Source of the DNA: Oscillospiraceae bacterium
GTDB lineage: Bacteria > Bacillota > Clostridia > Oscillospirales > Oscillospiraceae
Assembly: GCA_017620525.1 (NCBI GenBank)
Contig: JAGAUY010000080.1
Coordinates: 1 to 48,495, forward strand
Direction of reading: 5' to 3'
DNA: 48,495 nucleotides
The translations under genes were made by a program, and so were the position numbers. Each line of letters starts with the position of its first letter. Positions within the stretch are counted from its first letter, which is position 1. Under the pieces are notes generated by a model. It ran no database searches and was not told where the DNA came from. It saw only the letters and a program-made list of their open reading frames with translations. Below, piece by piece: positions 23,470-30,802 of the stretch.

Positions 23470-23498
23470 TTTACAATCTGCTCAATAGAAGGTAAAAT
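23470..23498 (+). promoter_or_regulatory. Sigma-A-like promoter of pfkA
   Basis: TTTACA (23470-23475) and TAAAAT (23493-23498) have 17-base spacing and lie about 45 bases upstream of the pfkA start. A small inverted repeat TTGTAAA/TTTACAA overlaps the -35 region. Confidence 0.6.
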
Positions 23499-23543
23499 AC
23501 AATCAGATAGAATATTGGGAATTTCCAACAGGAGGAATTCATT

Positions 23544-24524
23544 ATGAGCGTTAAAAGAATTGGTGTTCTGACCAGCGGCGGCGATGCCCCCGGTATGAAC
23601 GCAGCTGTTCGTTCCGTTGTCCGTACCTGCCTGTATCACGATATCGAGTGTTACGGCATTCGCCGCGGCTGGAATGGTCTGATCAATGGCGATGTGATCA
23701 AGATGGATGAGAATAAGATCGCCCATACCATTAACCGCGGCGGTACAATTCTCTACACAGCCCGCAGCGAAGAGTTTATGACCGAAGCCGGCCAGCGAAA
23801 AGCTGTCTCCACCTGCAAATTCCTGGGGCTTGACAGTATCATTGCCATCGGCGGCGACGGTACTTTCCGGGGTGCCCGTGCCCTTTCCAAACATGGCATC
23901 AATGTGATCGGTATTCCCGGCACTATCGACAATGATATCAGCTGCACCAATTATTGCATCGGTTTCGACACGGCTGCCAATACTGCTATCGAATGCATCG
24001 ACCGTCTGCGCGACACCATGCAGTCTCATGAGCGTTGCTCTGTGGTTGAGGTTATGGGCAGAAACGCCGGTTATCTGGCGATGTATGTCGGACTTGCAGT
24101 CGGCGCAACTGCGATTCTGGTACCTGAGAAACCCATCGATTTTGAGCGGGATGTGATTGAAAAGATTCGTCAGGCCCGTTTCAGAGGCTTTACCCACTAC
24201 ATGATTGTTGTTGCAGAAGGCGCAGGCAAAGCAACTGAGATTGCGGAACAGATCCACAAGGCCATTGATATGGAACCCCGTGTCACTGTTCTGGGTCATA
24301 TCCAGCGCGGTGGCTCCCCCACTGGACGAGACCGTGTCAATGCAACCAAAATGGGTTATCTGGCTGTTGAACTGCTTCTTGCCGGAAAGAATAACCGCAT
24401 TGTTTGCACTCATGATGGTGGTTTTACCGATGTGGATATCGACGAAGCTCTGAATATGAAGAAGAGTATTCAGCAGATGGAGGTTGATGTTCTGACTGCT
24501 ATGACCGGCCTGATCGACAAGTAA
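23544..24524 (+). CDS. pfkA: ATP-dependent 6-phosphofructokinase
   Basis: 326-residue glycolytic enzyme making fructose 1,6-bisphosphate. It shows LTSGGDAPGMNAAVR, the GGDGTFRGA loop whose Gly favours ATP over pyrophosphate, the catalytic PGTIDNDI and the VMGRNAGYLA and HIQRGGSPT blocks. Standard bacterial length. GGAGG precedes the ATG. It has its own promoter and terminator. The presence of an ordinary PFK next to the ADP-dependent kinase argues that the latter has a different job from central glycolysis. Confidence 0.96.
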   Translation: MSVKRIGVLTSGGDAPGMNAAVRSVVRTCLYHDIECYGIRRGWNGLINGDVIKMDENKIAHTINRGGTILYTARSEEFMTEAGQRKAVSTCKFLGLDSIIAIGGDGTFRGARALSKHGINVIGIPGTIDNDISCTNYCIGFDTAANTAIECIDRLRDTMQSHERCSVVEVMGRNAGYLAMYVGLAVGATAILVPEKPIDFERDVIEKIRQARFRGFTHYMIVVAEGAGKATEIAEQIHKAIDMEPRVTVLGHIQRGGSPTGRDRVNATKMGYLAVELLLAGKNNRIVCTHDGGFTDVDIDEALNMKKSIQQMEVDVLTAMTGLIDK

Positions 24525-24529
24525 GAATA

Positions 24530-24562
24530 AAAATCCGCTGTGCTATGCACAGCGGATTTTTT
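24530..24562. terminator. Terminator after pfkA
   Basis: AAAATCCGCTGTGC (24530-24543) pairs with GCACAGCGGATTTT (24547-24560), giving a 14-bp stem and a T-run. Confidence 0.9.
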
Positions 24563-24568
24563 CGTAAA

Positions 24569-24596
24569 AAAAGGTCTGCCATATGGCAGACCTTTT
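24569..24596. terminator. Terminator for xerD, second of a tandem pair
   Basis: AAAAGGTCTGCC and GGCAGACCTTTT form a 12-bp stem around ATAT, with an A-run on the left that becomes a U-run in minus-strand RNA. It overlaps the last bases of the xerD stop codon. Confidence 0.8.
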
Positions 24597-25482
24597 ACGC
24601 TTTCGGATGACATTTTTCGTAAACAGATTTCAGCTTGTTGTTGATCATATGGGCATACATCTGAGTAGAGGAAATATCACTGTGTCCCATCAGCTCCTGC
24701 ACGGATCCCAAATCAGCACCATTTTCCAGTAAATGCACTGCGAAGCTGTGGCGCAGCGTATGCGGGGTGATATCTTTTTCGATGTGTGCAGTAGCCTGAT
24801 AATGCTTCAGGATCTTCCAGAAGCCCTGGCGGCTCATCCGTGCACCTCCAACATTGACAAACAACGCTTTCTCGGCCGGATTTGCGATCATCGCAGTCCG
24901 GATGTCCTTCAAATAGATCGACAGCGCTTTCAGCGCACCTGGATACAGAGGAATTGCTCTGGATTTCTTGGCGCTGCTGCACTTGATGATACCCAGATCC
25001 AGATTTACGTCATCGACATTCAGATCGATCAATTCCGTAACCCGGATACCGGTTGCATACATCACTTCCAGCATAGCTTTGTCGCGAAAACCCTTGGCAT
25101 CCATGCATACAGGCTGCGCAAGCAGCAACTCGACCTCTTTGCCCGTCAGAATCTGGGGCATCTTCTTCTCGCCCCGTTCAACGCGGATATCGGTCGGAAC
25201 AGGAGATTGTTCCAGAAAACCAGAGGAAACAACATAGGCATAGAAGTTCTTCAGACTTGCCAGACTCCTGGAAACTGTTGCTCCGGAACGTCCTTCCTCC
25301 TGCAAATGCGCAAGATAGCCGCTGATATTCAGTTGGGAAGCATCCACCACATCAATATTCTGCGTCTGCTGCAGCCATCCGGAAAACTGCCGGATGTCCC
25401 GCATATAGGAGAATACGGTATTGGCCGATGCTTGCTTTACCTTTGTCAGGTAGTTCTCATAGGCATTGATCAGATCCAACAT
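24595..25482 (-). CDS. xerD: Site-specific tyrosine recombinase XerD
   Basis: 295-residue recombinase that with XerC resolves chromosome dimers at dif. The N-terminal core-binding domain (about 1-90, TFSYMRDIRQFSGWL-like) precedes a catalytic domain with Arg in GIRVTELIDL, Lys in SSAKKSRAIPL, HTLRHSFAVHLL, the His of GHSDISSTQ and the nucleophilic Tyr in QMYAHM. Length is that of Firmicute XerD (RipX). In Bacillus the gene lies near spoIIM, and here a membrane protein precedes it on the same strand. The start has no strong ribosome site. Confidence 0.92.
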   Translation of the reverse strand: MLDLINAYENYLTKVKQASANTVFSYMRDIRQFSGWLQQTQNIDVVDASQLNISGYLAHLQEEGRSGATVSRSLASLKNFYAYVVSSGFLEQSPVPTDIRVERGEKKMPQILTGKEVELLLAQPVCMDAKGFRDKAMLEVMYATGIRVTELIDLNVDDVNLDLGIIKCSSAKKSRAIPLYPGALKALSIYLKDIRTAMIANPAEKALFVNVGGARMSRQGFWKILKHYQATAHIEKDITPHTLRHSFAVHLLENGADLGSVQELMGHSDISSTQMYAHMINNKLKSVYEKCHPKA

Positions 25483-25508
25483 GAGTCAGCGTACCTTAAA
25501 CCCTTCTG

Positions 25509-26030
25509 TTATGATATAACTGCCGCCAAAAAAGGCGAAACGAAATAAAAGTCGAAAATACCGATCAATACCAAAAACAGCAATACAATCGGTGCGGCAA
25601 GAGCAGATGGTCGATTTCGTAGGGAGATGTATCTGATCCAGTACCAGAAGAGAAACGGCAGACTGAAACATTCACTGAACATCAGTAGAAACCGAACCAA
25701 TATTCCGGCGGTGCCGTAGGCAGAAACCAAAGCACAACCCAAAAAAGCAGCCAGAAATGCTTTACCGAAAGAAATCGGGAAAAACAGCCACGGAAGCTGT
25801 AAACAGACCGCAAGCGCGGATAACAGGAAGGGTAATAAGATTGCCGTCAGCAGGCCGAGGATCGACACACGACCAAATGCCGCCGTGCGCATCAAAGAAA
25901 CAAGAGGATTACCTGCTGATAGAGAAAACAAAATACCTGTCAAAAGTCCGAGAGACCAGGATAAAGCAAGAAACAAGTGACCATTCTTGCGTAAAGTAAA
26001 CGGCAATTTAAGATTGAAATACCTGCCCAT
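25509..26030 (-). CDS. Integral membrane protein, possibly SpoIIM-like
   Basis: 173-residue very hydrophobic protein with about five membrane segments and a short basic N-terminus (MGRYFNLKLPFTLRKN). Its pattern (an early GLLTGILF segment, a central GKAFLAAFLGCALV, then GILVRFLLMFSECFSLPF) resembles SpoIIM, a subunit of the engulfment complex. Its place just upstream of xerD matches the spoIIM-xerD neighbourhood of Bacillus. Sequence identity is not strong enough to be sure, and the protein is shorter than Bacillus SpoIIM. AGGAGG precedes the ATG by 9 bases. The alternative is an unrelated small membrane protein. Confidence 0.5.
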   Translation of the reverse strand: MGRYFNLKLPFTLRKNGHLFLALSWSLGLLTGILFSLSAGNPLVSLMRTAAFGRVSILGLLTAILLPFLLSALAVCLQLPWLFFPISFGKAFLAAFLGCALVSAYGTAGILVRFLLMFSECFSLPFLFWYWIRYISLRNRPSALAAPIVLLFLVLIGIFDFYFVSPFLAAVIS

Positions 26031-26393
26031 GTCATCAAACCTCCTGCTGATTTGTAAATGGATGCATTTGAAGCATTGCAGGTTCGCTTGTGAATGGCAC
26101 AGGTATTGTTCTTCCCTATGTCTTAATTACAACCATACTATACTCCAAAAACAACTCAATTTCAAGCATAATTCGGTGCTTTTGCATTTTTTGTAAATTA
26201 TGCTGATTTTTATGTCAACATCATTATGTCAACCTGCGTAACTGCCGGCTGGATTAGTTTTATCATTTTCGACTATAGCTCAATATCTTGGGTTTTTGCT
26301 TATTCTGAATCACTAAATATTGACTCTGCAAGTTTTGCTGCAATATTGATATTGAGGTAAGCGTAATTTACCTGCCTGTGCATTTTGTACAAC
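26031..26393. other. 363-bp AT-rich intergenic region
   Basis: It lies between two minus-strand membrane protein genes. A short direct repeat TTATGTCAAC occurs twice near 26210-26235. I saw no gene, hairpin terminator or clear promoter. It probably contains the promoter of the SpoIIM-like gene. Confidence 0.4.
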
Positions 26394-26822
26394 TTATCGA
26401 TTGGTCAGTTTGCGTCGGCGTTTATGCTGTGCTTTTTCACGGCGCAGCCCCAATATTGCTACAGCTCCAGAGCCCGCCGCTACAAGCAAGCCGGATACAC
26501 CGATCCCCTGATACTGCCCTCCGAAGAACAATGCTGTCATACTCAATAGAGTTACAAAATAGATCAATCCCGATATCCCGCAAACAAAAACTCTCCTTCT
26601 TTTGATTCTGTTCACAGCAACAGCGGAGCCAGTTGCCGCAGACAGCAGTATGATGATCATTACGCAATACCCTATAGCATTTTCCGTCAATATTTCTTTC
26701 GATATCAGGTACCCACAGACTCCTGCTCCGGCAATGGTGACTGCAAGGCTCATGGCACCTGCGATCAAAAGCCCCATCGTCATAGAAGTCGCTGTACCGG
26801 TTACTTTCCTGTTAACTACCAT
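26394..26822 (-). CDS. TIGR04086 family membrane protein
   Basis: 142-residue membrane protein with four hydrophobic segments (about 14-36, 46-68, 78-98, 104-125) and a strongly basic C-terminal tail (RREKAQHKRRRKLTNR). This layout and length fit the TIGR04086/YrzE family, found in endospore-forming Firmicutes with no known function. AGGGGAGGGG precedes the ATG. It is transcribed on the same strand as, but is separated by a terminator from, the gene at 26915. Confidence 0.65.
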   Translation of the reverse strand: MVVNRKVTGTATSMTMGLLIAGAMSLAVTIAGAGVCGYLISKEILTENAIGYCVMIIILLSAATGSAVAVNRIKRRRVFVCGISGLIYFVTLLSMTALFFGGQYQGIGVSGLLVAAGSGAVAILGLRREKAQHKRRRKLTNR

Positions 26823-26871
26823 ACTCCCCTCCCCTTTCGATACAAGCTATTCGTATTGACCGAAAAAAAGA

Positions 26872-26901
26872 ACCGGGACAGATCAAAAGATCTGTCCCGG
26901 T
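26872..26901 (-). terminator. Terminator of the coaD operon
   Basis: ACCGGGACAGATC and GATCTGTCCCGGT form a 13-bp stem with loop AAAA. An A-run on the left gives a U-run in minus-strand RNA, directly after the stop of the gene at 26915. Confidence 0.85.
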
Positions 26902-26914
26902 ATCGGGTTAGTTA

Positions 26915-27418
26915 TCAAGCTTCAGTTTTTGGAGACTGCGCAGCACGCTGCTTCTGTGCTTCGGTCAGGGCGCGAAATTTCACGCGGGTATCGCGAACAT
27001 TGTTCAGAGACTGCGCAATGACTTCCTCCGTCCGACGCAGAGCGTCATCCATGTACTCGTTGCTGACCTTCTTCAGTTCCTCAATGCGGTTCTGAGTTTG
27101 CTGTACCAGTTCTTCGCTGCGACGCTTTGCCTCAATATAGATAGCCTCCTTGGTGACCATCTGCTTTGCCTGTTCCTGAGCCTGGCGGATGATCACTTCA
27201 GCTTCGCGGCGGGCCTGGCTGATCAGTTCGTTGCGGGATTCCACAATGGTCCGGGACTGCTTCAGTTCACTGGGCAGCTGGGCGATGATCTCATCAAGCA
27301 TATCCAGAACTCTGTCACGTTCCAGCATGCACTTATCAGCAGCCAGGGGCACAGTTCGTGCATCCTGCACCATATCATACAGTGCGCCAATAATATCTTC
27401 AGTATTACGATCGCTCAT
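26915..27418 (-). CDS. Coiled-coil protein, ATP synthase b-subunit/DivIVA-like
   Basis: 167-residue soluble, highly charged helical protein. From about residue 40 to 150 it is almost continuous coiled coil (ESRNELISQARREAEVIIRQ, then EELVQQTQNRIEELKKV). Proteins of this type are often found beside coaD in clostridia and are annotated as ATPase or DivIVA-like, but no function is proven. There is no signal or membrane segment. ATG 27418 is preferred over 27424 because AAGGAGG then lies 9 bases away. It overlaps the region just after the coaD stop, which indicates coupling. Confidence 0.65.
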   Translation of the reverse strand: MSDRNTEDIIGALYDMVQDARTVPLAADKCMLERDRVLDMLDEIIAQLPSELKQSRTIVESRNELISQARREAEVIIRQAQEQAKQMVTKEAIYIEAKRRSEELVQQTQNRIEELKKVSNEYMDDALRRTEEVIAQSLNNVRDTRVKFRALTEAQKQRAAQSPKTEA

Positions 27419-27420
27419 TT

Positions 27421-27918
27421 TCATTTTCCTCCTTGAAGGTTTGACTTTATTCTTTCCTGGAAATCCGGAATAATCGCTTCCGGTAAAAACTCCGGCAATA
27501 CAACACCATAACGCCCCAGTTCTTTAACGGTGCTGGAACTGAGGTACATATACTGATGCTCCGCGGTCAGGAACATCGTATCCAGATTGGGATTGATATT
27601 GTGATTGATCAGTGCCATCTGGAATTCATTTTCAAAGTCCGAGCCGGCCCGAAGTCCCTTCACAATAACACAGCTTCCCTTGCGCTTGGCATACTCTGCC
27701 AGAAGCTCATTAGAGCTGTCAACCTCTACATTGGGAATATCCGCTGTAACACGTTTGATCAGATCCACACGCTCTTCCAGGTTGAACATGGGACTCTTGC
27801 CTGCATTAACCATCACACACACGATCAATTTATCAAATATATTCGCGGCACGCCGGATGATATTCAAGTGGCCGCTGGTAATCGGATCAAAACTGCCAGG
27901 GTAGATCGCAACTTTCAT
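27421..27918 (-). CDS. coaD: Pantetheine-phosphate adenylyltransferase
   Basis: 165-residue enzyme of coenzyme A synthesis that transfers AMP from ATP to 4'-phosphopantetheine. Motifs: YPGSFDPITSGHL (the HxGH-type nucleotide site), KGLRAGSDFENE and the C-terminal YLSSSTVKEL. ATG 27918 is chosen over the preceding GTG because GAAGG is at better distance. It lies 18 bases downstream of rsmD, the common rsmD-coaD pairing in Firmicutes. Confidence 0.96.
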   Translation of the reverse strand: MKVAIYPGSFDPITSGHLNIIRRAANIFDKLIVCVMVNAGKSPMFNLEERVDLIKRVTADIPNVEVDSSNELLAEYAKRKGSCVIVKGLRAGSDFENEFQMALINHNINPNLDTMFLTAEHQYMYLSSSTVKELGRYGVVLPEFLPEAIIPDFQERIKSNLQGGK

Positions 27919-27936
27919 CACAGTCGCCTTCTTTGC

Positions 27937-28479
27937 TCAATCTTTTCGGTAAATCGTCAGTAGGACCTTGCCATATTTATAGTCCTTCGAGCGGGTGTAT
28001 CCCTCGAATTCCCATGGAAGTTCCTTCCCTAACGGGCGCTCTGTGACTATTATACCACCAGATTGCAAAATGTCAATTTCCGTGATACATTTCAGGGCAT
28101 TTTCCAGAAAAACTTCCGCATATGGAGGATCCAGAAAGATGATTCCGAATTTCTCACGGCACCGCTTCAGATAGTCAAGATAATCAGATCGGACAACCTT
28201 GGCATCCTGCTCCAGTTTTGTTCTGCGCAAGTTTTCACGAATCAGTCTACAGGCATCGTCCCGCTGATCTACAAATACTGCGCTTTTCGCGCCGCGGCTC
28301 AGCGCTTCGATGCCCAGCTGTCCGGTGCCGCCGAACAGGTCCAGCACATCCGCCATAGGGATATCAAAATTAATGATGCTGAATAACGCTTCCTTGACCC
28401 GGTCCGTGGTTGGACGAGTCAGCATACCGTCCGGGGTCTTCAACTGGATACCCCGTGCCTTTCCCGTAATTACTCGCAT
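27937..28479 (-). CDS. rsmD: 16S rRNA (guanine966-N2)-methyltransferase
   Basis: 180-residue SAM-dependent methyltransferase. It begins MRVITGKARG, has the SAM site VLDLFGGTGQLGIEALSRGA and the catalytic IIFLDPPYAE motif that binds the target guanine. Length is standard. AGGAGG precedes the ATG, and the gene abuts the end of uvrC (stop at 28480), so the two are probably co-transcribed. Confidence 0.96.
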   Translation of the reverse strand: MRVITGKARGIQLKTPDGMLTRPTTDRVKEALFSIINFDIPMADVLDLFGGTGQLGIEALSRGAKSAVFVDQRDDACRLIRENLRRTKLEQDAKVVRSDYLDYLKRCREKFGIIFLDPPYAEVFLENALKCITEIDILQSGGIIVTERPLGKELPWEFEGYTRSKDYKYGKVLLTIYRKD

Positions 28480-30303
28480 TTATGATTCCTCCTCAGGCCG
28501 GTGAAAGTGATGATACACAGCCGCAGCGGCATCCCGCGGAAGCAGACGCTCCAGTTCCGAAATGGATGCTCTGGAAATAGCGGCAATAGATTTGAATGTT
28601 TTCAGCAGATCCTGTTTGCGCTTGGGGCCGATCCCGGGAATGGAATCCAGCTCAGAATAGCGCAGCCGCTTACCTCTGAGCTGCCGGTGATAGGTGATGG
28701 CAAATCGATGGGTCTCCTCCTGAATGGTTCCGATGAAGGAGAATACCGCCTGATTGCTGTCAATGCCGATTTCATGACCCTCCGGTGTCACCAGTGCCCG
28801 GGTCCGGTGCCGATCGTCCTTGACCATACCGAATACATTCATACGCAGTCCGAGCTGTTCCAGCGCTTCCACAGCCACCCTGGCATGGGCGATGCCGCCA
28901 TCAATCAGCAGAAGATCCGGTGCCTGATCAAATCCTTCATCCCCTGCCTTGTAATGAGAAAACCGCCGGCGCACAACCTGCGCCATGGATGCGTAGTCAT
29001 CCTGGTTGGTCAGCGCCTCGATCTTAAAGCGCCTGTAGTCTTTTTTTCTCGGTTTTCCATCTTCAAACACCACCATGCTGGCAACAATGTCCGTTCCGGA
29101 GATATTGGAAATATCGTAGGACTCAATGCGCCTGGGAGGCTCCAGAGCCAGCATTTTCCCGAGCAGCATCAGTGTGCCATGATTCTTTTCTTCCCGGCTT
29201 GTGACCCGCTCAGCCTCCTTAAAGGCATTTTTACAGGCCAATTCCACCAACCGGACGTTATCTCCCCGCTGAGGGACACGCAGGTGTGGTTTGCGTCCGT
29301 ATTGCTGCTCCAGCAACTGCGCAAATAATTCCGCATCTTCAATCTCAAAGGGCAGCAGCACCCGCCTGGGCGCCAAACCGCGGCTGAGATAATACTGCTT
29401 CATCAGGCTGGATACGGCAGATTCCCTGTCGTCCGGAACAGAAAACACCTCATAGTCTTTATCAAGCAGATTGCCCCCGCTGAAATGCAACACTGCAAAA
29501 CAGGCTTTTGCTTCAGTCTCAGCATATCCAATCACATCCGTATCTGCCAGTGTGCCGGCTGTCACAAGTTGCTTCTGCCCCAGGGATTCCACAGCCTGGA
29601 GTCTGTCACGCAGGCTCGCAGCCAGTTCAAATTCCAGATTATCAGCAGCGGTAAGCATCTGTTCCCGGATCTCGGAAGCAACCGTCTTATAGTTTCCAAG
29701 CAGCAGTTGCCGCGCCTGCTCCATTAGAGCCCGGTACTCCACACAGCTTTTTCCCTCCATGCACCAACCGCCGCACTGATTCATGTGGTAATTGAGGCAG
29801 GGTCTGTCTTTGCCGATGTCCCTTGGGAATTCCCGTTTGCATCCGGGCAGTTTCAGCGTCAGGCGGATGGCCTCCATCACATCCTGGGTCACCCCCCGGC
29901 TGCCGTATGGTCCATAGTAACCTGCTCCATCCTCGGAGATTCTGCTGACCATTGTGATCCTGGGATAGACATCCTTCATGTTCAGACGAAGATAAGGGTA
30001 TCCCTTGTCATCTTTCAGAAGGATATTGTATTTTGGCATATAGCGCTTAATCAAGCTGCACTCCAGCACCAGCGCCTCAAATTCTGAAGCGGCAACAATG
30101 ACATCAAAATGATCGATTCTGCTGACCATAAGCCGTGTCTTGGGGGTATGGGAAGCCGTATTCTGAAAATACTGACTGACACGATTTTTCAGTTTCTTGG
30201 CCTTGCCGACATAAATTACTTTGTCGTCTTTGTTGCGCATGATGTAGACACCCGGTGCATAGGGCAGACTCAGCGCTTTTTCCTTCAATTCATCAAAGGT
30301 CAT
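28480..30303 (-). CDS. uvrC: Excinuclease ABC subunit C
   Basis: 607-residue nuclease of nucleotide excision repair, making both cuts around a lesion. In order: GIY-YIG domain at the N-terminus (PGVYIMRNKDDKVIYVGKAK), a cysteine cluster (CLNYHMNQCGGWC), the UVR motif (near 200-235), the RNase H-like 5'-cutting domain (ESYDISNISGTD, LLIDGG, late HR) and a C-terminal HhH pair (LDSIPGIGPKRKQDLL). I chose ATG 30303, preceded by GGAG. The TTG at 30315 overlaps that ribosome site. Confidence 0.96.
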   Translation of the reverse strand: MTFDELKEKALSLPYAPGVYIMRNKDDKVIYVGKAKKLKNRVSQYFQNTASHTPKTRLMVSRIDHFDVIVAASEFEALVLECSLIKRYMPKYNILLKDDKGYPYLRLNMKDVYPRITMVSRISEDGAGYYGPYGSRGVTQDVMEAIRLTLKLPGCKREFPRDIGKDRPCLNYHMNQCGGWCMEGKSCVEYRALMEQARQLLLGNYKTVASEIREQMLTAADNLEFELAASLRDRLQAVESLGQKQLVTAGTLADTDVIGYAETEAKACFAVLHFSGGNLLDKDYEVFSVPDDRESAVSSLMKQYYLSRGLAPRRVLLPFEIEDAELFAQLLEQQYGRKPHLRVPQRGDNVRLVELACKNAFKEAERVTSREEKNHGTLMLLGKMLALEPPRRIESYDISNISGTDIVASMVVFEDGKPRKKDYRRFKIEALTNQDDYASMAQVVRRRFSHYKAGDEGFDQAPDLLLIDGGIAHARVAVEALEQLGLRMNVFGMVKDDRHRTRALVTPEGHEIGIDSNQAVFSFIGTIQEETHRFAITYHRQLRGKRLRYSELDSIPGIGPKRKQDLLKTFKSIAAISRASISELERLLPRDAAAAVYHHFHRPEEES

Positions 30304-30372
30304 AGGATTCTCCAAAAGAATACCGCCTCAATGTTGCCAAAGCTTCCATTGAGGCGGTCGTTTCACAAAATA

Positions 30373-30633
30373 TCAATAAACATCCCGCTGAAGCAGAGCT
30401 TCCAGAGCGTTCACTGCCGCCTCCGCGTCAGATCCCTGCGCGGACAGCGTTACGGTTGCGCCGGTAACAATGCCCAGGGACATGATGCCCAGCAGACTTT
30501 TTGCGTTCATTTTACGGTTGGCAGATTCCAGCCAGATACTGCTCTCAAATTCGTTGGCCTTCTGAACGAAGTATGTAGCCTGCTTATTATGCAGACCGGA
30601 CTCGCAACGAACAAGGACTTCCTTCTTGAACAT
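30373..30633 (-). CDS. HPr-family phosphocarrier, variant active site
   Basis: 86-residue HPr fold protein. The phosphorylatable His is kept in SGLHNKQATYFVQKANEF, but the usual GLHARPA reads GLHNKQA, so the conserved Arg-Pro is replaced by Lys-Gln. The regulatory serine of HPr/Crh is kept in AKSLLGIMSLGI. This could be a regulatory Crh-like partner or a PTS carrier with altered partners. No ptsI is adjacent. AAGGAG is 8 bases before ATG 30633. Its own promoter is visible upstream. Confidence 0.8.
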   Translation of the reverse strand: MFKKEVLVRCESGLHNKQATYFVQKANEFESSIWLESANRKMNAKSLLGIMSLGIVTGATVTLSAQGSDAEAAVNALEALLQRDVY

Positions 30634-30687
30634 AAAACACACTCCTTTTTGGCACTGCTTGGTCAGGGCAGCGACAAGTATGCCTAT

Positions 30688-30715
30688 ATCATAGCAAATT
30701 TACCGAAAAAGTCAA
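30688..30715 (-). promoter_or_regulatory. Sigma-A-like promoter of the HPr-like gene
   Basis: On the minus strand TTGACT (30715-30710) and TATGAT (30693-30688) are separated by 16 bases, about 55 bases upstream of the start codon. Confidence 0.6.
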
Positions 30716-30802
30716 TCAATTTTAGCATAAATTCACAAACTATTACTTTAGCACGCTAAATTAACAGATATAGGAAACCGTTTTTGTCAAAAAAGTTGTA
30801 AA

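Noticed and set aside
23409-24413. 334-codon minus-strand frame opposite pfkA
   Set aside because: pfkA is unmistakable on the other strand. The shadow has no ribosome site or motif.
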